Below, piece after piece: positions 38,405 to 52,604 of a stretch of 64,000 nucleotides of DNA. This DNA comes from Euborellia annulipes. Taxonomy: Eukaryota > Arthropoda > Insecta > Dermaptera > Anisolabididae. Numbering within the stretch: position 1 is the first letter of the stretch; the number at the start of each line of letters is the position of its first letter. Made by a program: the position numbers and the translations under genes. The notes under the pieces were generated by a model. The model did not search any database. It was not told the DNA's origin and worked only from the letters and a program-made list of their open reading frames with translations. The DNA lies in the NCBI GenBank assembly GCA_023213315.1, contig JAKCPI010005674.1:42475-106474 (forward strand). Direction: 5' to 3'.

Positions 38405-41400
38405 GCACCCACACACAGACAGACCATGTCGCGAAAACCACTTTTTTGGATTCAGGGGACCTCAAAACGTGAAGATCCATCAAAATCTCGACATCGAATT
38501 TTTGACATGAATCCAATACTTTCTCTCTATATATATTACATATATACATAGGTAAGAGAAAGTAAAAATTTTATTATCTCCTGTTTGTGTTAGTTGTATA
38601 TTAAACTAAGATCGCACTGAAAGTAAACGTTTGTCTTCTTGTTAACAGTATCGGGGCTACATTTTGTGCCTGAGGCAAAATTTACATAACGAAATTTTAA
38701 ATATAAAAACTATTTTACCATGGTTTATTAATTACTATTTAAATATGATATTTTAATAAAATATGAATAAACCATTAAGTTTTCCTTTCTAGCCGGTTGA
38801 TTAGTTTATTTAAAAAATATCTTCTAGGTTTTGTTTGAAAGCACGGGCTGCTTTTAAATATTTATATATTCAAACTGTATCTACTCATGAAAAAAGAGAT
38901 GGAACAAATTAGATATTTAAGGAAACAATAAGGGGGAGTCTAGTCAATATATCCATTTAATTTAATAATATTTACCTGAATAACCATTGCCACGAATAGA
39001 TTTTTATGAATCCTCGTTCGATTATTTCGTAGACTCCTAGATAAAAAAATTATACAAAATATTAATAATCTTAATTCAAGAATAGAGGAACCTTTTTGTT
39101 AAATGGACCATAATTGACAATATTTTATCAAATCAACTCGCTTTGAATATTTTTCCCGCTCTCGATATTCATAAAACTTTATATAAAATAGATAACTTTA
39201 AAAAAGTAAGTTAATTTACAAAACATTTTAAATTTCATTCATCTGTTAAGATGCGCGTCTCGGGGTGCTAACTTTGGGAGTTTCCAGCGGCCACAATTTT
39301 GAAGCTAACGACCTCAAATTTATTTAAAATTAAAGCTATTTAAAATATCTACAACTTATAGAAGCCCTTTTTTAGATTTTCGAAAAAATAAATTTTTTTT
39401 TTTTAAATTAATCGCATTAAATAAAAGATATTTTTAAAAAATCCGCTCTATATCTTATATCTTATAGATAATTAAATTAGTAATTATTGTGTTAAAAAAT
39501 AATTAATTTTTTACCCTTAATTAATTAGCTGGAAACTTTAAAATGAAATGGAATAAATCCCTTCTATTCCTATGGGAAAAACAAACCCCATCTCTTGCCC
39601 CATCGAGTAACTCGGTAGTCAATCGTGTTCTAACGGCTTTTCGTGAAGCGCACCTTAAAAAAAAACTGCAAAACGCCATGCCTTAAGTTGTTAGATGAGG
39701 AAACAGGAGCATATATAAGGGCGGGGGGAGGGGCGAGGCCCCCCTCCGAAATTTTTCATATCTATATAGACGGGTGTATAGCCAATATGAATATTTTGAA
39801 AAAGTGCGGAAAATTTCCCACAGAGCGAAATAAAAGTAAAATGATTTTCACGGTAGGGGAAAAAAATTTCCGCGCTAACAAAAATTTTCCACAGGGCTGA
39901 AAAAATTTCGTTATTTAATAAAAATTTGTCTTTGAGAGGAAGGCCCGGGCCCCTCGGGGCTCACGTATATCCGGTATTTTAAAAATATGTTTGTGTATTT
40001 GAAGAAATCCTCTTATTATTTTTGTGTATGGTGGTAGGGGAGGGAGCATGTATTAAAAATGAGTTCGGGCCCACCCGAAAAAAATTTCTATAGACGCCCC
40101 TGTAAGGAATTACTTGCCTCTAAACTTATTAGACTATTATTGGGAGTATATCAAGATTTCACAAATTTTAAACAAATACATGATTTTTTTAATTTACCTG
40201 AAATGACAAAATATTGCTAATGAGATAAGCAGGGCGGCTAGAGAGACGCTGAAGCCGACAATTTCGAGGGTTCTTGTTCTTTCAGCTATTTCGAGTTTCA
40301 CCTGCATATTCAATCATAACATGCACACAAAAATATACTTGATTTAATTTAATTAAAATTCCATTGAATAAAGAAAAATATTTATTATAATAATAGTACT
40401 AAACACAATTTTTACGCATCAGTAAATACACAAATTACATTTTTTTTTTTTTAATTAAATAAAATATAGGCCTATGTTTTTGAATTTTCAAATTTAATTT
40501 TCTTTGTGTGGCCATTAAAAAGCATTAAAAAAATTATTAAATAAATATTTTAAATTTTTTTTGATGCCATCCTCCTTTTTTTTTACTTAATTTGATTGGA
40601 AATTTTTTATGTATCTATTTTTATTTAATTGGATGATTTTTGTAAATTTGACTAAAATTCTTTTTTAAAAGTTTATTTTCGGAAATTTTTTTGAAAAATA
40701 AAGACAAAATATTAGGCTATTATTGGGTGTTTTAAAAGTCTGAATGAAATTTGAGGATTATTAAAAATAGGTACAGTCCTCGTTACAAGAGTCTGATATG
40801 CTTGAGAGTGGAGCCTTGAGCTTAGGCAACCGAAATGCTTAGCCGTCGGAATTGTTGTCTTACAAGTAGCTTTTTTCCTTCAGTTGCTTTAAAAAAAGAT
40901 GCTTTATTTATTTTAAAAATATTGTTTTGGTTGACTAGGCTCACACTCGAGCACATCAGGCACTTGTGGTGCTGACTATACAGATGCTTTACCAATAGCC
41001 TCCTTACACCCAAAAAACAGGGGCGTATATAAGGGGGGGGGCCGAAAGGGCCCGGCCCCTCCCCCGAAATTTCCTAAATGCATATACATATATAGGAATA
41101 TAGAGCCAATAATGGGTCTCGGCCCCCCCCCCCTGAAATGTTTGCGGGGTGTCCCCTAGTGCGAAAATGTAGGCTCCACAAAAAGGAAATGTTCCGCGAA
41201 CGGCAAAAAAATTTTTCGGAGAAAAATTTTTGAGACCAGCCCCCCCCCCGAAAAAAATTTCTATATACGCCCCTGCCAAAAAATAAAATACTTTTTAATA
41301 AAAAAAAAAAAAACTACCTAAAAAATATTCGGATTAAGAGCAAATTTTTCAATTAAATAAAATTTTTTGCTTTTACATTTTACATTTTTTTTTTTAATTT

Positions 41401-44400
41401 AACATTTTTTTGTCATCTTTTCTTTATTCTTGTATATCATTTAATAAATGATTATCCTTTCTAGGTAGGATGTTAATAACAATACCTGTGCTTCGGTTCC
41501 GGAGCCCGCATAGAGTTTTCTAATAAGCTCCAATAACTCTTTTGTGTAGCAAGGGGTGTAATTGGTCCAGCCCTTCGAGGTACTAAAATCCCCTGCGATT
41601 CGCCCTTCCCATCGCCCATCTACTGAGCAACGTTTCACTGCAAATTCTAAAACACCAATAAAAAATTATATTAAAAATTTTCTTCTCTTATAAAAGAGAA
41701 CTTTCTATGTTATCCCTTTGCTCTAATCAGTATTTATCTAAGCCTATTATATTTTTCCTCATATTAATTTATCTCTTCTCTTTTGTTCTAGTTTGTACGA
41801 GTTTTTAAGAAGGCAAAGTGTGGATTTTCAACACGAGCTCTTAAAAATGTGAGTTTACCTAAATATTTTTAATTAAACATTAAAGAGAAAAAAATCTTAA
41901 ATGGGATTCCCAGGTCTTTTTAATAGAAAATGCATAATTTTTTTAAAACCATTGTTTATAGACAAAATAGATATACTGACATCAGTAAAAAAAATTGCCT
42001 CCAGTAAATCTATTGGCATGCAAAAAAGTCTCTGTCTTGCGCTTTAAAATTATCTAGTAGCTGAAACTACGATGCAAATGAAACTTTTTTTTTCGGATCG
42101 TAGGCGTTTAACTGAAAATTTTCAGAAAATAATTCAATTAAGGGAATTAAAATCGCGTTTTTAATCTTAACTTAATAATTGAAAAATGAGGATTGATAAT
42201 GGGAAATCAATAGGCGCATGTTAAAAACTGAGAACAATATTTATTTAGCAATTGAAGATTTGAATCATTTTAAATTATTTTAAAAATTATATTTTATCAA
42301 TTTAAAAATTGAATAATTAAATCTCACAATTATTTTTTTATAATTCGTCATGTATATTAAACTTTCCATTTTTTGTCGTCACGGCTTGTGACGTCATGGC
42401 TTGTAGCGTCACGGCCTGTAACGCGACATGCTGATAGAAGAGCAAAAAAATTTGAGGCCATCAAATAAAAGTTTCACTTTAAAAAATTAGGTGTTGGCTG
42501 TGTCTTCTACACAGCCGGTGGCTTTTAACGTGACAACGTCTTTTGCTTGACTTCAAAAAAATTTTTTTCTCTTACCTATATTGAAATATAAAGAGAGAAA
42601 GTATTGTTTTTTTTTTTTTACTAGTAGTTTGTTTTCATAAATAAACATGTTCAAACATTTTCATTGAAACAATATATGACAGGTGTGGCCAAACTTTTAT
42701 GGATTTTTTTATTTATTCTATTAGAGGTTATCTTTCTGCACCAAATGACATCTCATTTAGTCTGATCTGATTAGCCGTTCGGAATCTACAGGGGTTTAAA
42801 ATTTCGAAAAACGAAATCCCGCCGAGTGCTCTCATGCGGTAAAATGACGTCATATCAAAAAAAAGAAAAAAAAGCCCTGGGGGTATTGAACCACTCTTTC
42901 TAAAACTATATTTAGATTTAATGTAGCTTTTATGGTCAAGTCGCTATGCGTTGCACAAGTAGGGCTATTTTTCGATATTTTTTTGTCTAAAAAATGAGGT
43001 TTTTCGAGAAAAAACCAATTTTGGAGTTAATTACTCGGGATTTTTTTATTTATTCTATTAGAGGTTTTCTTTCTGCACCAAATGACATCCCATTTAGTCT
43101 GATCTGATTAGCCGTTCGGAATCTACAGGGGTTTAAAATTTCGAAAAACGAAATCCCGCCGAGTGCTCTCATGCGGTAAAATGACGTCATATCAAAAAAA
43201 TGAAAAAATAACCTCTGGGTATTGAACCACTCTTTCTAAAACTATATTTAGATTTAATGTAGCTTTTATGGTCAAGTCGCTATGCGTTGCACAAGTAGGG
43301 CTATTTTTCGATATTTTTTTGTCTAAAAAATGAGGTTTTTCGAGAAAAAAACCAATTTTTGAGTTAATTACTCAGGATTTTTTTATTTATTCTATTAGAG
43401 GTTTTCTTTCTGCACCAAATGACATCCCATTTAGTCTGATCTGATTAGCCGTTCAGAATCTACAGGAGTTTAAACTTTCAAATTAGAATTTACCGCAGCG
43501 CGGTAAAATAAAATGATAGGAAAAAATAAATGGTGAATTCTTTAGCTGAAAACTCATTCTTTCTAACCGTATATTTCCCATAATTATACCTCTTAAGACA
43601 GAGGAGTTATTCAAGCCAATAAACTTTTTCGTGCATGCCCCTCTAACATGCCACTATAGACACATGATTTGTAAGACGTTGTCACGTCAAAAGCCATTTT
43701 TGGTATTGAAATAAACAAAAGCATTAATTGATGATAAAATACTTACTGGTGGGGTCAAGTCCTTTGCCTAATGGACATCTTTGCCTGGCGACGGTACCCG
43801 CCTTGGTGGGAGGCCAACACAGGACTAGATCCCAGGTCCAGTTGCAATACAGACCTGTAACAGAGATAGATGTAAAATATTAACTAATTGATCAGTAAAA
43901 TTTAACAATAATTCCCATTTTAAATAGGCCTAATTGGTTTTTAATTAGGGGAAAGTGTTGTACCTGTTCGACCACGGGGCTCCACCCTTGCCCCCCCCTC
44001 TCCACTCCACTGCCCCTGGACTAGAAAATGGAATATGGGAGGGAGTAGAACGTAAAACTCCGCCTACTACTTCTGACCTAATAAAAAGTCCCTTCGTGGG
44101 CACAACTAGGAGTGAAGGGGGGAGAGTCTCTTTTTCTCCTTTATCCTTCCATTCACTTACGCTAATGGTTGTCTAACTCCCAGGCGTTCCTATGATTTAA
44201 AAAAATAGTTTAATACTTGCATTATCTTACCCATCCATTATTTTTTTCTTATTGACAAAAACGAGAATTGAACCTTTATTTGTTTATTTTAAAACTTAAA
44301 AAAAAAGAATATTTTTTCACGGTTATGGTGAAGAGTGAGGGGGTAAGAAAACTGTTTATATATATATATATATATATATATAATTCACTAATGTCCGTCT

Positions 44401-47400
44401 GTCTGTCTGTCACGCTCTATTTAGGCAACTTCCCGTTGGAATTTTGAAATGAAATTTATTATCCATAAAGATGACATTCTAGGGATTACAGGAAAATTAT
44501 TTTCATACCGAAATTCCCATAGGGCCCGAGCCAGCTGGAGGGGGGGTCCAGGGGGGGCGAAGCCGAAGGCGGGCGACGCCAGTGGCGGATTAATTTTGTC
44601 GGGGGGGGGGCGTTTTTTTTTTTTATTTAAGGACTTTGTGGGCATCTATGGCCATTTATACCTCTTTCCTATTTCTTTAAATTGATTAGTAACAAATTCA
44701 ATTGAAATTAAAGCCCGGAAATAATAATTTCTTTAGATTACTAGTTATTATAACATTGTGAATTTCTTCTCGGGGGGGGCGATCGCCCCCCCCTTTAATC
44801 CGCCCCTGGGCGACGCGGCTAGTATTCTAATATTTTTCGTATAGGAATAGAATTCAAGATGTAAAATTGATAAACAGGAATAATATTAAAATTGATCCTA
44901 TCTTCTCTATGAATAAACTGTGTTTCAAACAATTTTGAAAGAAAAAATGAGAATATATATTTTAAAGGACATCTAAAAAATAATTGAATTATAAAATTAA
45001 ATCCCATTCGTTAGAGCTAATTTTTAGATAATTCTAAAAAAGTAAAGTTCTTGTACCCGGTGTCTAGTCCCATAGTTATTTAGACAATGTATTTTGAACA
45101 TTTTGAAAACAAATTATTTGCCACAAAAATAAAACAGAATAATATAAACGACATATTCTTTTAGAGAACAACTTATTTTTATCTTTAGGGTAATTATAAA
45201 ATATAATAAAATTCAGTTTTTAACCCCTTAAGAATGTTGATTTTGCTCTCAGAGTTTTGAATTGTCTTTCTATGATCCATTAATTTTTTACCGACTTTTT
45301 TATATCCCTCTTTTTTTTTTTTTGCCTCCCATCCCCATATTTCTTCAACTTGTCTTTCATTCAGAGGTTTTTTAAAGTGAGGTCACCTTTAAACACGCAC
45401 TTATATATTTACTCTGTCTTAATTATTAAAGCTGAAATAATCGGTGTTGACATATTTAGAGGAAAAAGAAAGAAGAAAATGTTGAATAGAATCATTTTTT
45501 AACCTCCACCTTTTTTCTATATTGGTATATATAAAATATACAACGCCCCTGTTCGGGAGATATTCTTGCGTGTTCAATAAAGTCTTCTTGAAATCGTCAA
45601 TCTATTTTGTAGACGGATTCACAATTGGACATTTAGTAGTGTTTAGAATACTAATTCATTATCGGTTCAAATTTTTATTCTAGATTGAAGATTTGAATTA
45701 ATATATAATTAATAGAGACCGGACAAAAAAGCATAAAAAAATGGAAAAAAAGTGCTTAAAAAAGCATAAAAATCTTAAATAAAAAGTTTTAAAAAAAGCA
45801 TCTCATAAGCAATTTATACTCATTCTAATGGAGGATACAAAGGGGGGGAGGGGTAAAGGTGTAATTAATTTTAATATAAAATTTTAAAAATTAAAAATAT
45901 TTTATTTGTATATACCTATTCGGGTAAACAAATACAGAATGCAACTTTAAATTACCGAAAGGGTGAGGCCAGTCCCACCAGATGACCCCCCCCCTCCCCT
46001 TGCGAGGGTCCCCCTCAGTCCGCCCCAAGTAGAGGGTCCAGGGCATCCAGGGGGCCCAGCCAGAGTAAGGAAGGCGCGATTTGCGCATTTGCCGAAGGAT
46101 TTGCTTTACATTTTGCTGAATAATGTTTTAAATTATTTTTTAAAAATTGTATAGCCCTCGGGCTTGGTGTAGTTGGTAGCGCGCCTGCCTTGTATACCAA
46201 GGGTCGAGGGTTCGGATCCCATGCAGTTCGATGATTTTATTTAAGCCATTTAGATACCAGGGGCGTATATAGAAATTTTTTTCGGGGGGGGGGCCTGAAC
46301 TCAAAAATTTTTTTACGGAAAATTTTTTTTTAAAGAAACTAAATTTTTTTCCGCCCCGCCCATCATTTTACCTTTTTTTAGAGACACGATAATTTTGCCG
46401 TCCCGGGGAACATTTCCCCTTTTGCGAAACCTAAGTTTTTCACCCTGCAGAAAAAAAAATTTTTACATGGCTATATTTTTTCGCACTGCGGGGCCGATCG
46501 AATATTTCGGGGGGGGGGGGGAGGCCCGGGGCTCCTCGCTCCCCCCCTTATTTACGCTCCTGGTGTATGCGTGTGTGAATAGGAAAAAAGTGTGTTTTTT
46601 AATTAAAAAATTATAAAAAATTATAGATATTCGTAAAATAAGTTCAAATAAGCACGAAAGGGAAAAAAAGCATAAAAACTTAAAAAAAGCAAAAAAAGCA
46701 TTAAAAAAATGCCATCTCAATACACATAGTTTTTTGTAATTCGCCTAGAAATTAAATATCTAATGGTTGCTTATAAAATTCAGCAATAAGCATTTTGCTT
46801 AAAATCCGGTCTCTAATAATTAACAATACCTCACTAGTTTTGAAAAAGGCAGCATAGCATTGATTCGAAACGTCGGCTTGTTGGAGTTTTTTTTTTTAAC
46901 ACTCACTTTTTTCCCACTCACACACACATTCACACTGTCTTTGGTATCCAAATGGCTTAAATAAAATCATTGAACTGCCTGGGATCCGAACCCTCGATCC
47001 TTTGTATACAACTACGCCAAGCTCGAGGGCGTGTTGGTGTTAATAATAAAAGTCTGCAATGCAAAATATTTTCGATATCCTGACTTTAAACGATACACAT
47101 TATAATTATACGATTTATATATTGAGAGCATAGGCGTAGCCAGGAGGGGGCTTTAGGGGTTCAAACCCCCCCCCCCCCCATGGGACCCAAGCCATGACAA
47201 GATATTTAATACAAATTATATTTCACATAGGGTAAGAGAAAGTAAAATATAATAATTTATTCTAGCTAAAAAAACAAACCAAAAGAATTTATAAATACCC
47301 TAAAATAATCTTAAATTTTTGAAAAAAATTTCTTGATCCCCCCCCCCCTCCCATAAAAAATTTCTGGCTACGCCAATGATTGAGAGGGACATTTTTTTAT

Positions 47401-49893
47401 ATTATAATAAATAAATATTCATCGGACTGCCTGGGATCCGAACCCGGCACTTTGGATTTGATTATCAACATTGAGATTTAGTGAAGGATATGTAGAGGCA
47501 GAGACATAATGGGTCGTTTTGATAACTACCTACCCCAACATAAAATAGCCTCCCTATGGGGAATACATGGTGTGTGTCCTTCAGCTATTTTAATGCTGAA
47601 GGACACACACCATGTATTTCTCCATAGGGAGGCTATTTTAATGTTGGGGTAGGTAAGTTATCAAAACGACCCATTAAGACGAATGACGTCTGTATGATAA
47701 TAATAAAATTATCATGATTGAACTACGTGCAATTGTGTATGCCCAATATAACTTGGCGAGGATTATTTATATTCTCTTCCCACTTTTTCTTATTTTTCTC
47801 CAACCTGTTAAAAAAGCCAGCCTTTCCGGGGCATAGGCGTGCTATGCTGTCCATTGCACCAGGCTACCGGACCCTCGACCTACACCAATAAAACTCACTT
47901 CCCCTTATATGCAGTTAGTCGTGCAAGTCACTAACTAGTAACTAAAAAGTGAAAACTAAAGAAAAACTTTCCACTTCTTCGCCGCTTGTTAATCCAGAAG
48001 AGGGGGGGGGGGTCTGCTCTAACACACTACTGTAAGCAGCAAAGCCTTTAAGGCCGTGGGGTTCCATTTTAGTTAAAAACTTTCGAGATTTATATATTTG
48101 CAAAACCTCTCAATTCTTTTCGGACTTAACTAAGTCATGGAGATATATGTCTAACTAAATACAAATAGCTTTGTTAGAAAGAAATTTAAATTGTTAAAAA
48201 GCCCTCGGGGCTTGGAGTAGTTGGTAGCGTGTCTACCTTCTATACCGAACGTCGCGGGTTCGGACCCCAGGCAGTCCGATGATTTTATTTAAGCCATTTG
48301 GATACCAAATGGCTTAAATAAGAATGCCTGGACCCCTTATATGTATATTATTAAATCAATAACGGTTATCGTAAATGTCTTATATGACCTGAGTTGCCGA
48401 AAAAGACAGTAAGAATGTGAGTGTGAATGGGAAAAAAGTGTGACTGTTAAAAAAAAAAAAAAAAATTGTTAAAAAAAATTTTTTTTGATAATTTGAGAGA
48501 TGTCATTAATGTTGCTGCTTTTAGTGAATACATTATTTTTAAATAACATGAATTCATTTCATGTGAATTTTAATTAAAAAATCGTTAAATATTTTATGAG
48601 TTAAGAATTTAATATCCTCTCTAAAGGTTAAAAAATATATAAATTCATCGTATTATGTTTTGATTATTCTTGTTTTAATATATTCATTAATTAAATTTGA
48701 GTATTTTATACACTTAAACTCGACTTAACATCACTACCAGGTATAGAGCCTATACAACAGGAAAATTAATATCATTATTAATAATAAATAAATTAAGCAT
48801 AGATTGTTTAATTCATTTTATTTAAATAAATGTTCCTGGACCCCCAATTATATCGTATATTTAAATAATGTGTCTTAAAAAAAAATATTCATTTTGATAT
48901 CTTGTGTTTGTTAATTTTTCAGTAAAATTAATAGATCTTTTGTAAGTTTATTAAAAAGAATTGACTCATAGTCTGTATTTACGATTTATTTATATACCAA
49001 GAAGTTAACATTGGGATTTAAATATTTATCGGACTGCCTGGGGTCTGAACCCACTCTCTTTGTCTTGGCGACATATATTTAGTTTACTGCAGTACACTTC
49101 ATTAGGATTAAAGATGTAAAATTTATAAATATAAATAAATATTGGGTATAGGAGACTTTGCATCCAATGAATTAAATAAAAAACTTATTTAATTGTTAAC
49201 CCTCGACGGTTAACAATTAAATAAAAGTCAATTCAAAGTCTACAGCCACATCTCATCACTAATAGATAAATATTTATATTTTGTTTCCAAATATTTCACT
49301 TATCTCTCCTATGAACAAGAGTAAAGTACCCTTCAAAAAATTTGAGGGCAAAATGGGAATAATCCTATGCATTTGAAAGAGCATCTAAAAAATAATTGAG
49401 AATCTCAAATATAGTAGGCTATTATTTTTTAATGGTTTGAGTGAAAAACAATTGTATTTTTTCAGCGAGTTTTATTTAACCTTATATTCTCGACATATAT
49501 TCAATTTCCGACAGTAAGCTACATTTGAATTCAAATAAGTATGGGAAAAGCCCTCGGGGCTTGGCGTAGAGGTTAGCGTGCTAACCTCGTATACCAAACG
49601 TCGCGGGTTCGGACCCCAGGCAGTTCGATGATTTTATTTAAGCCATTGGATACCAAATGGCTTAAATAAGAATACCTGGACCCCAAATAAATATATATTA
49701 AATAAATACGAGTATCATTTAAAGTCTTAAATAGCCTAAGTTGCCGAAAAGACTGTGTGTATGTGTGTGTGTGTGAATGTGAGTGTGAATGAGAAAAAAG
49801 TGAGTGTTTAAAAAAAAAAAAGTATGGGAAAATATTTATATTTTGTTACCATAGCACGCTAACCCCTAGACCAAGCCCCGAGGGCTACCCTTT

Positions 49894-49924
<31 letters not shown>

Positions 49925-52535
49925 GTTTATTTCAAAGGGAGAATATAATTTTACACTATACATTTTTTTCATGCTTTTTGCTCTTTTATTTAAAAATAAT
50001 GATATAAGAATGATGATTGGTAACGTTTAAATAAAGGTCAAGAGATTTCTTTTTCTCTTTCGATAATAAAAAGAGACCAGGAAGAAAGAGTAAAGACAAA
50101 AGAAAGACGTGCTTTTCCTTCTTTGCATATACCAAGTCCTAAAATAGCACAGTATAGGGTGTTTCTTATGAATATTCTCCAATATCAAAAAGAAAATCAA
50201 TGTCTGTCCTTTAAAGCTTTAAAATTTCGAATACCGGTACCTTAAATATAAAATTTCAACGTAGCCTTTTTCTTTCTACTTTCTTTATTTTGAACACATA
50301 CATTTTGCGGGGATCTTTTCAGGGAACCTCAAATCGTGAACGTGTAATTCCATCTTTCGATGGAACTTCCCATTAGCTGGGCATACACGGAGAGGTAGAA
50401 CTGTCGGTTTTGACCGGGGCAGTCCAATCTGTCGGGTCGAACCGCCACGGTTAAAACTTTCGTTATCAATTGGGCCGGCGCCCTAGCATAAGCGTAGTCC
50501 ACCCGCCGCGAAAGCGTGGAGGTCCTGGTTCGACTCAAGGAGGTGCAATTTTGCCAAATCTCAAGCACAAACATATCTCGCAAACTTGTTGTTTTAAATA
50601 TATCTCGACACAAAAAAATCTCGTGTGACAAGCACAGAACACAACTTTAGTAGAATTTAGGAAGTTGCAAGAGACCATTGATTAACAAACATATGTTGGA
50701 AGCATTGGCGTAGCCAGAAATTTTTGATGGGGGGGGATCAAGAAATTTTTTCAAAAATTTAAGATTATTTTAGGGTATTTATAAATCATTTTGGTTTGTT
50801 TTTTTTTAGCTAAAGTAAATTATTATCTTTTACTTTCTCTTACCCTATGTGAAATATAATTTGTATTAAATATCTAGTCATGACTTGGGTCCCATGGGGG
50901 GGGGTTTGAACCCCCAAACCCCCCCCCCCCTGGCTACGCCTATGGTTGGAAGTAAACTTCTTATTTAGGCCACATCTTATAGCAGGTATTATAAAAAATT
51001 AGAACCAATTTTCTATTTTCAGGATTTTTATTGATAGAAGACTGGTGCGCACAATAAACTACCAGTTTAGGTCTACCAAGAGACCATCATCAGATCTGCA
51101 ACAATAATTTATAACATGAGCTATACAAGTCAACAATTAACAGCCGACAAAATAAAAATAAAAAAAGTCAACAATTTCTACATGAAAGTTTATATAGGCC
51201 TATATCATATATATTTCACAATGGTAGAAAAATTTTTTCTCTAAATATGTATGTTTCTACTTTATTTCGAGAAGAAATTTTTCTACTGATATAGATGTAT
51301 ATATATAAAAAACTTTCATGTAAAAATTGTTTGACTTGTAATAGCTCATGTTATAAAATATTGTTGCAGATCTGATGATGGTCTCTTGGTAGACCTAAAC
51401 TGGTAGTTTATTGTGCGCACCAGTCTTCTATCAATAAAAATCCTGAAAATAGAAAATTGGTTCTAATTTTTTATAATACCTGCTATAAGATCTGGCTTAA
51501 ATAAGAAGTAAACTTCCGACATAGTATGTTTGTTACACAACTTTTGATTACCGAAGGTAAGAGAAAGTTGTGTACTGTGCGACCAGTCACACCAGATTTT
51601 TTTAATAAGTGTCCTCTTGTTTATATCGATGGTTTGCAATCGAATAAATTTGCTAGCTGGCTAGAAGCAAGTGGCCCTAAATGTGCCAGGAAAATAGATC
51701 TTGATGAAAGATAGCAAAAAATATCCAACTGACCCCTAATATGTAAATTCTTGTTTAATATGTCGGTTTTGCTATCGATCGGATAAGTTTGGTAGTTGAC
51801 CAGATATAAAGCAACCGACCTTATGTCTTTTTCGGGTATTTAGCCATGAAGTATAACCAAAATAATAGAAATAAATTCGGGATTTTCCTCTGTCCATAAT
51901 TATAATATTTGAACCTTTTAATCAATTTAAAACTATGATTTCAAAATAGCGTTTAAAGTAATTTCCTTTAAAATTCTAAAATTGAAATAGCGTAACTTAA
52001 TCTACCTTTAAATATAAAGAAAGAAAAAGAACAATGATTTACATATAAGACGTAGATGAAATCCCAATTGAGGGCCGCAATTTTCTAACAAGACATGCTC
52101 TTTTTTGTATTAAAATAAAAAAAAAAAAGGTCATGTCTATTCACCCGTACGCAGAATGAATATAATGGATTTTAAAGAAAATTCTTACAATAGAATTTGT
52201 ATTCTGACGCGAAAATAAAAGGAAGTAATATTTAGAGGCTTTGAAAAGAAGAGATTAAATTTTTGATTTGAAACTTTTATAGTTAGTTATTGTTATGATT
52301 AATAAATAAATCTTCATTTGAAATGTGATTGAAGATCTAATATCCAGTTTGGTCCAAGTTTATTTGATAATCATCAGACGATAGGGGATTTAAATTTTTT
52401 TTTTTTTTTCTGTTCACAAATACTTATTGAGTTTCTAAACCTGTCTGTCCCAGAAAAATATTATTTTTAAATTCTTAAGAGGAATCTTAATTTTTTACTT
52501 TCTCTTACCTATATGTATATGTTAATATACACAAG

Positions 52536-52604
<69 letters not shown>

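Larger units (their letters stand above)
45713..46815. mobile_element. hAT element containing a SINE and a MITE
   Basis: The ends are TAGAGACCGGAC and TCCGGTCTCTA, followed internally by AAAAAAGCATAAAA repeats. ATAATTAA is duplicated exactly (45705-45712 and 46816-46823). Inside is a SINE (46154 to about 46600), itself interrupted by the MITE 46258-46562. No transposase frame was found. Confidence 0.88.
50590..51602 (-). mobile_element. TDH A-end copy with nested insertions
   Basis: AATATATCTCGACACAAAAA and GACAAGCACAGAACACAACT start the A hairpin; its second half resumes at about 51534 (GATTACCGAAGGTAAGAGAA) and ends CACACCAGATTTTTTT. ACACAACTTT occurs on both sides of the inserted block, which looks like a target duplication of about 10 bp. 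The inserted block itself holds the MITE 50703 and the palindrome 50960. Confidence 0.75.

Noticed and set aside
46154..46225. tRNA gene candidates with A and B boxes (also at 25.7, 48.2, 49.6, 50.5, 59.6 and 62.6 kb)
   Set aside because: They continue into long shared tails with poly-A and target duplications and do not form a convincing cloverleaf, so they are SINE heads rather than tRNA genes.
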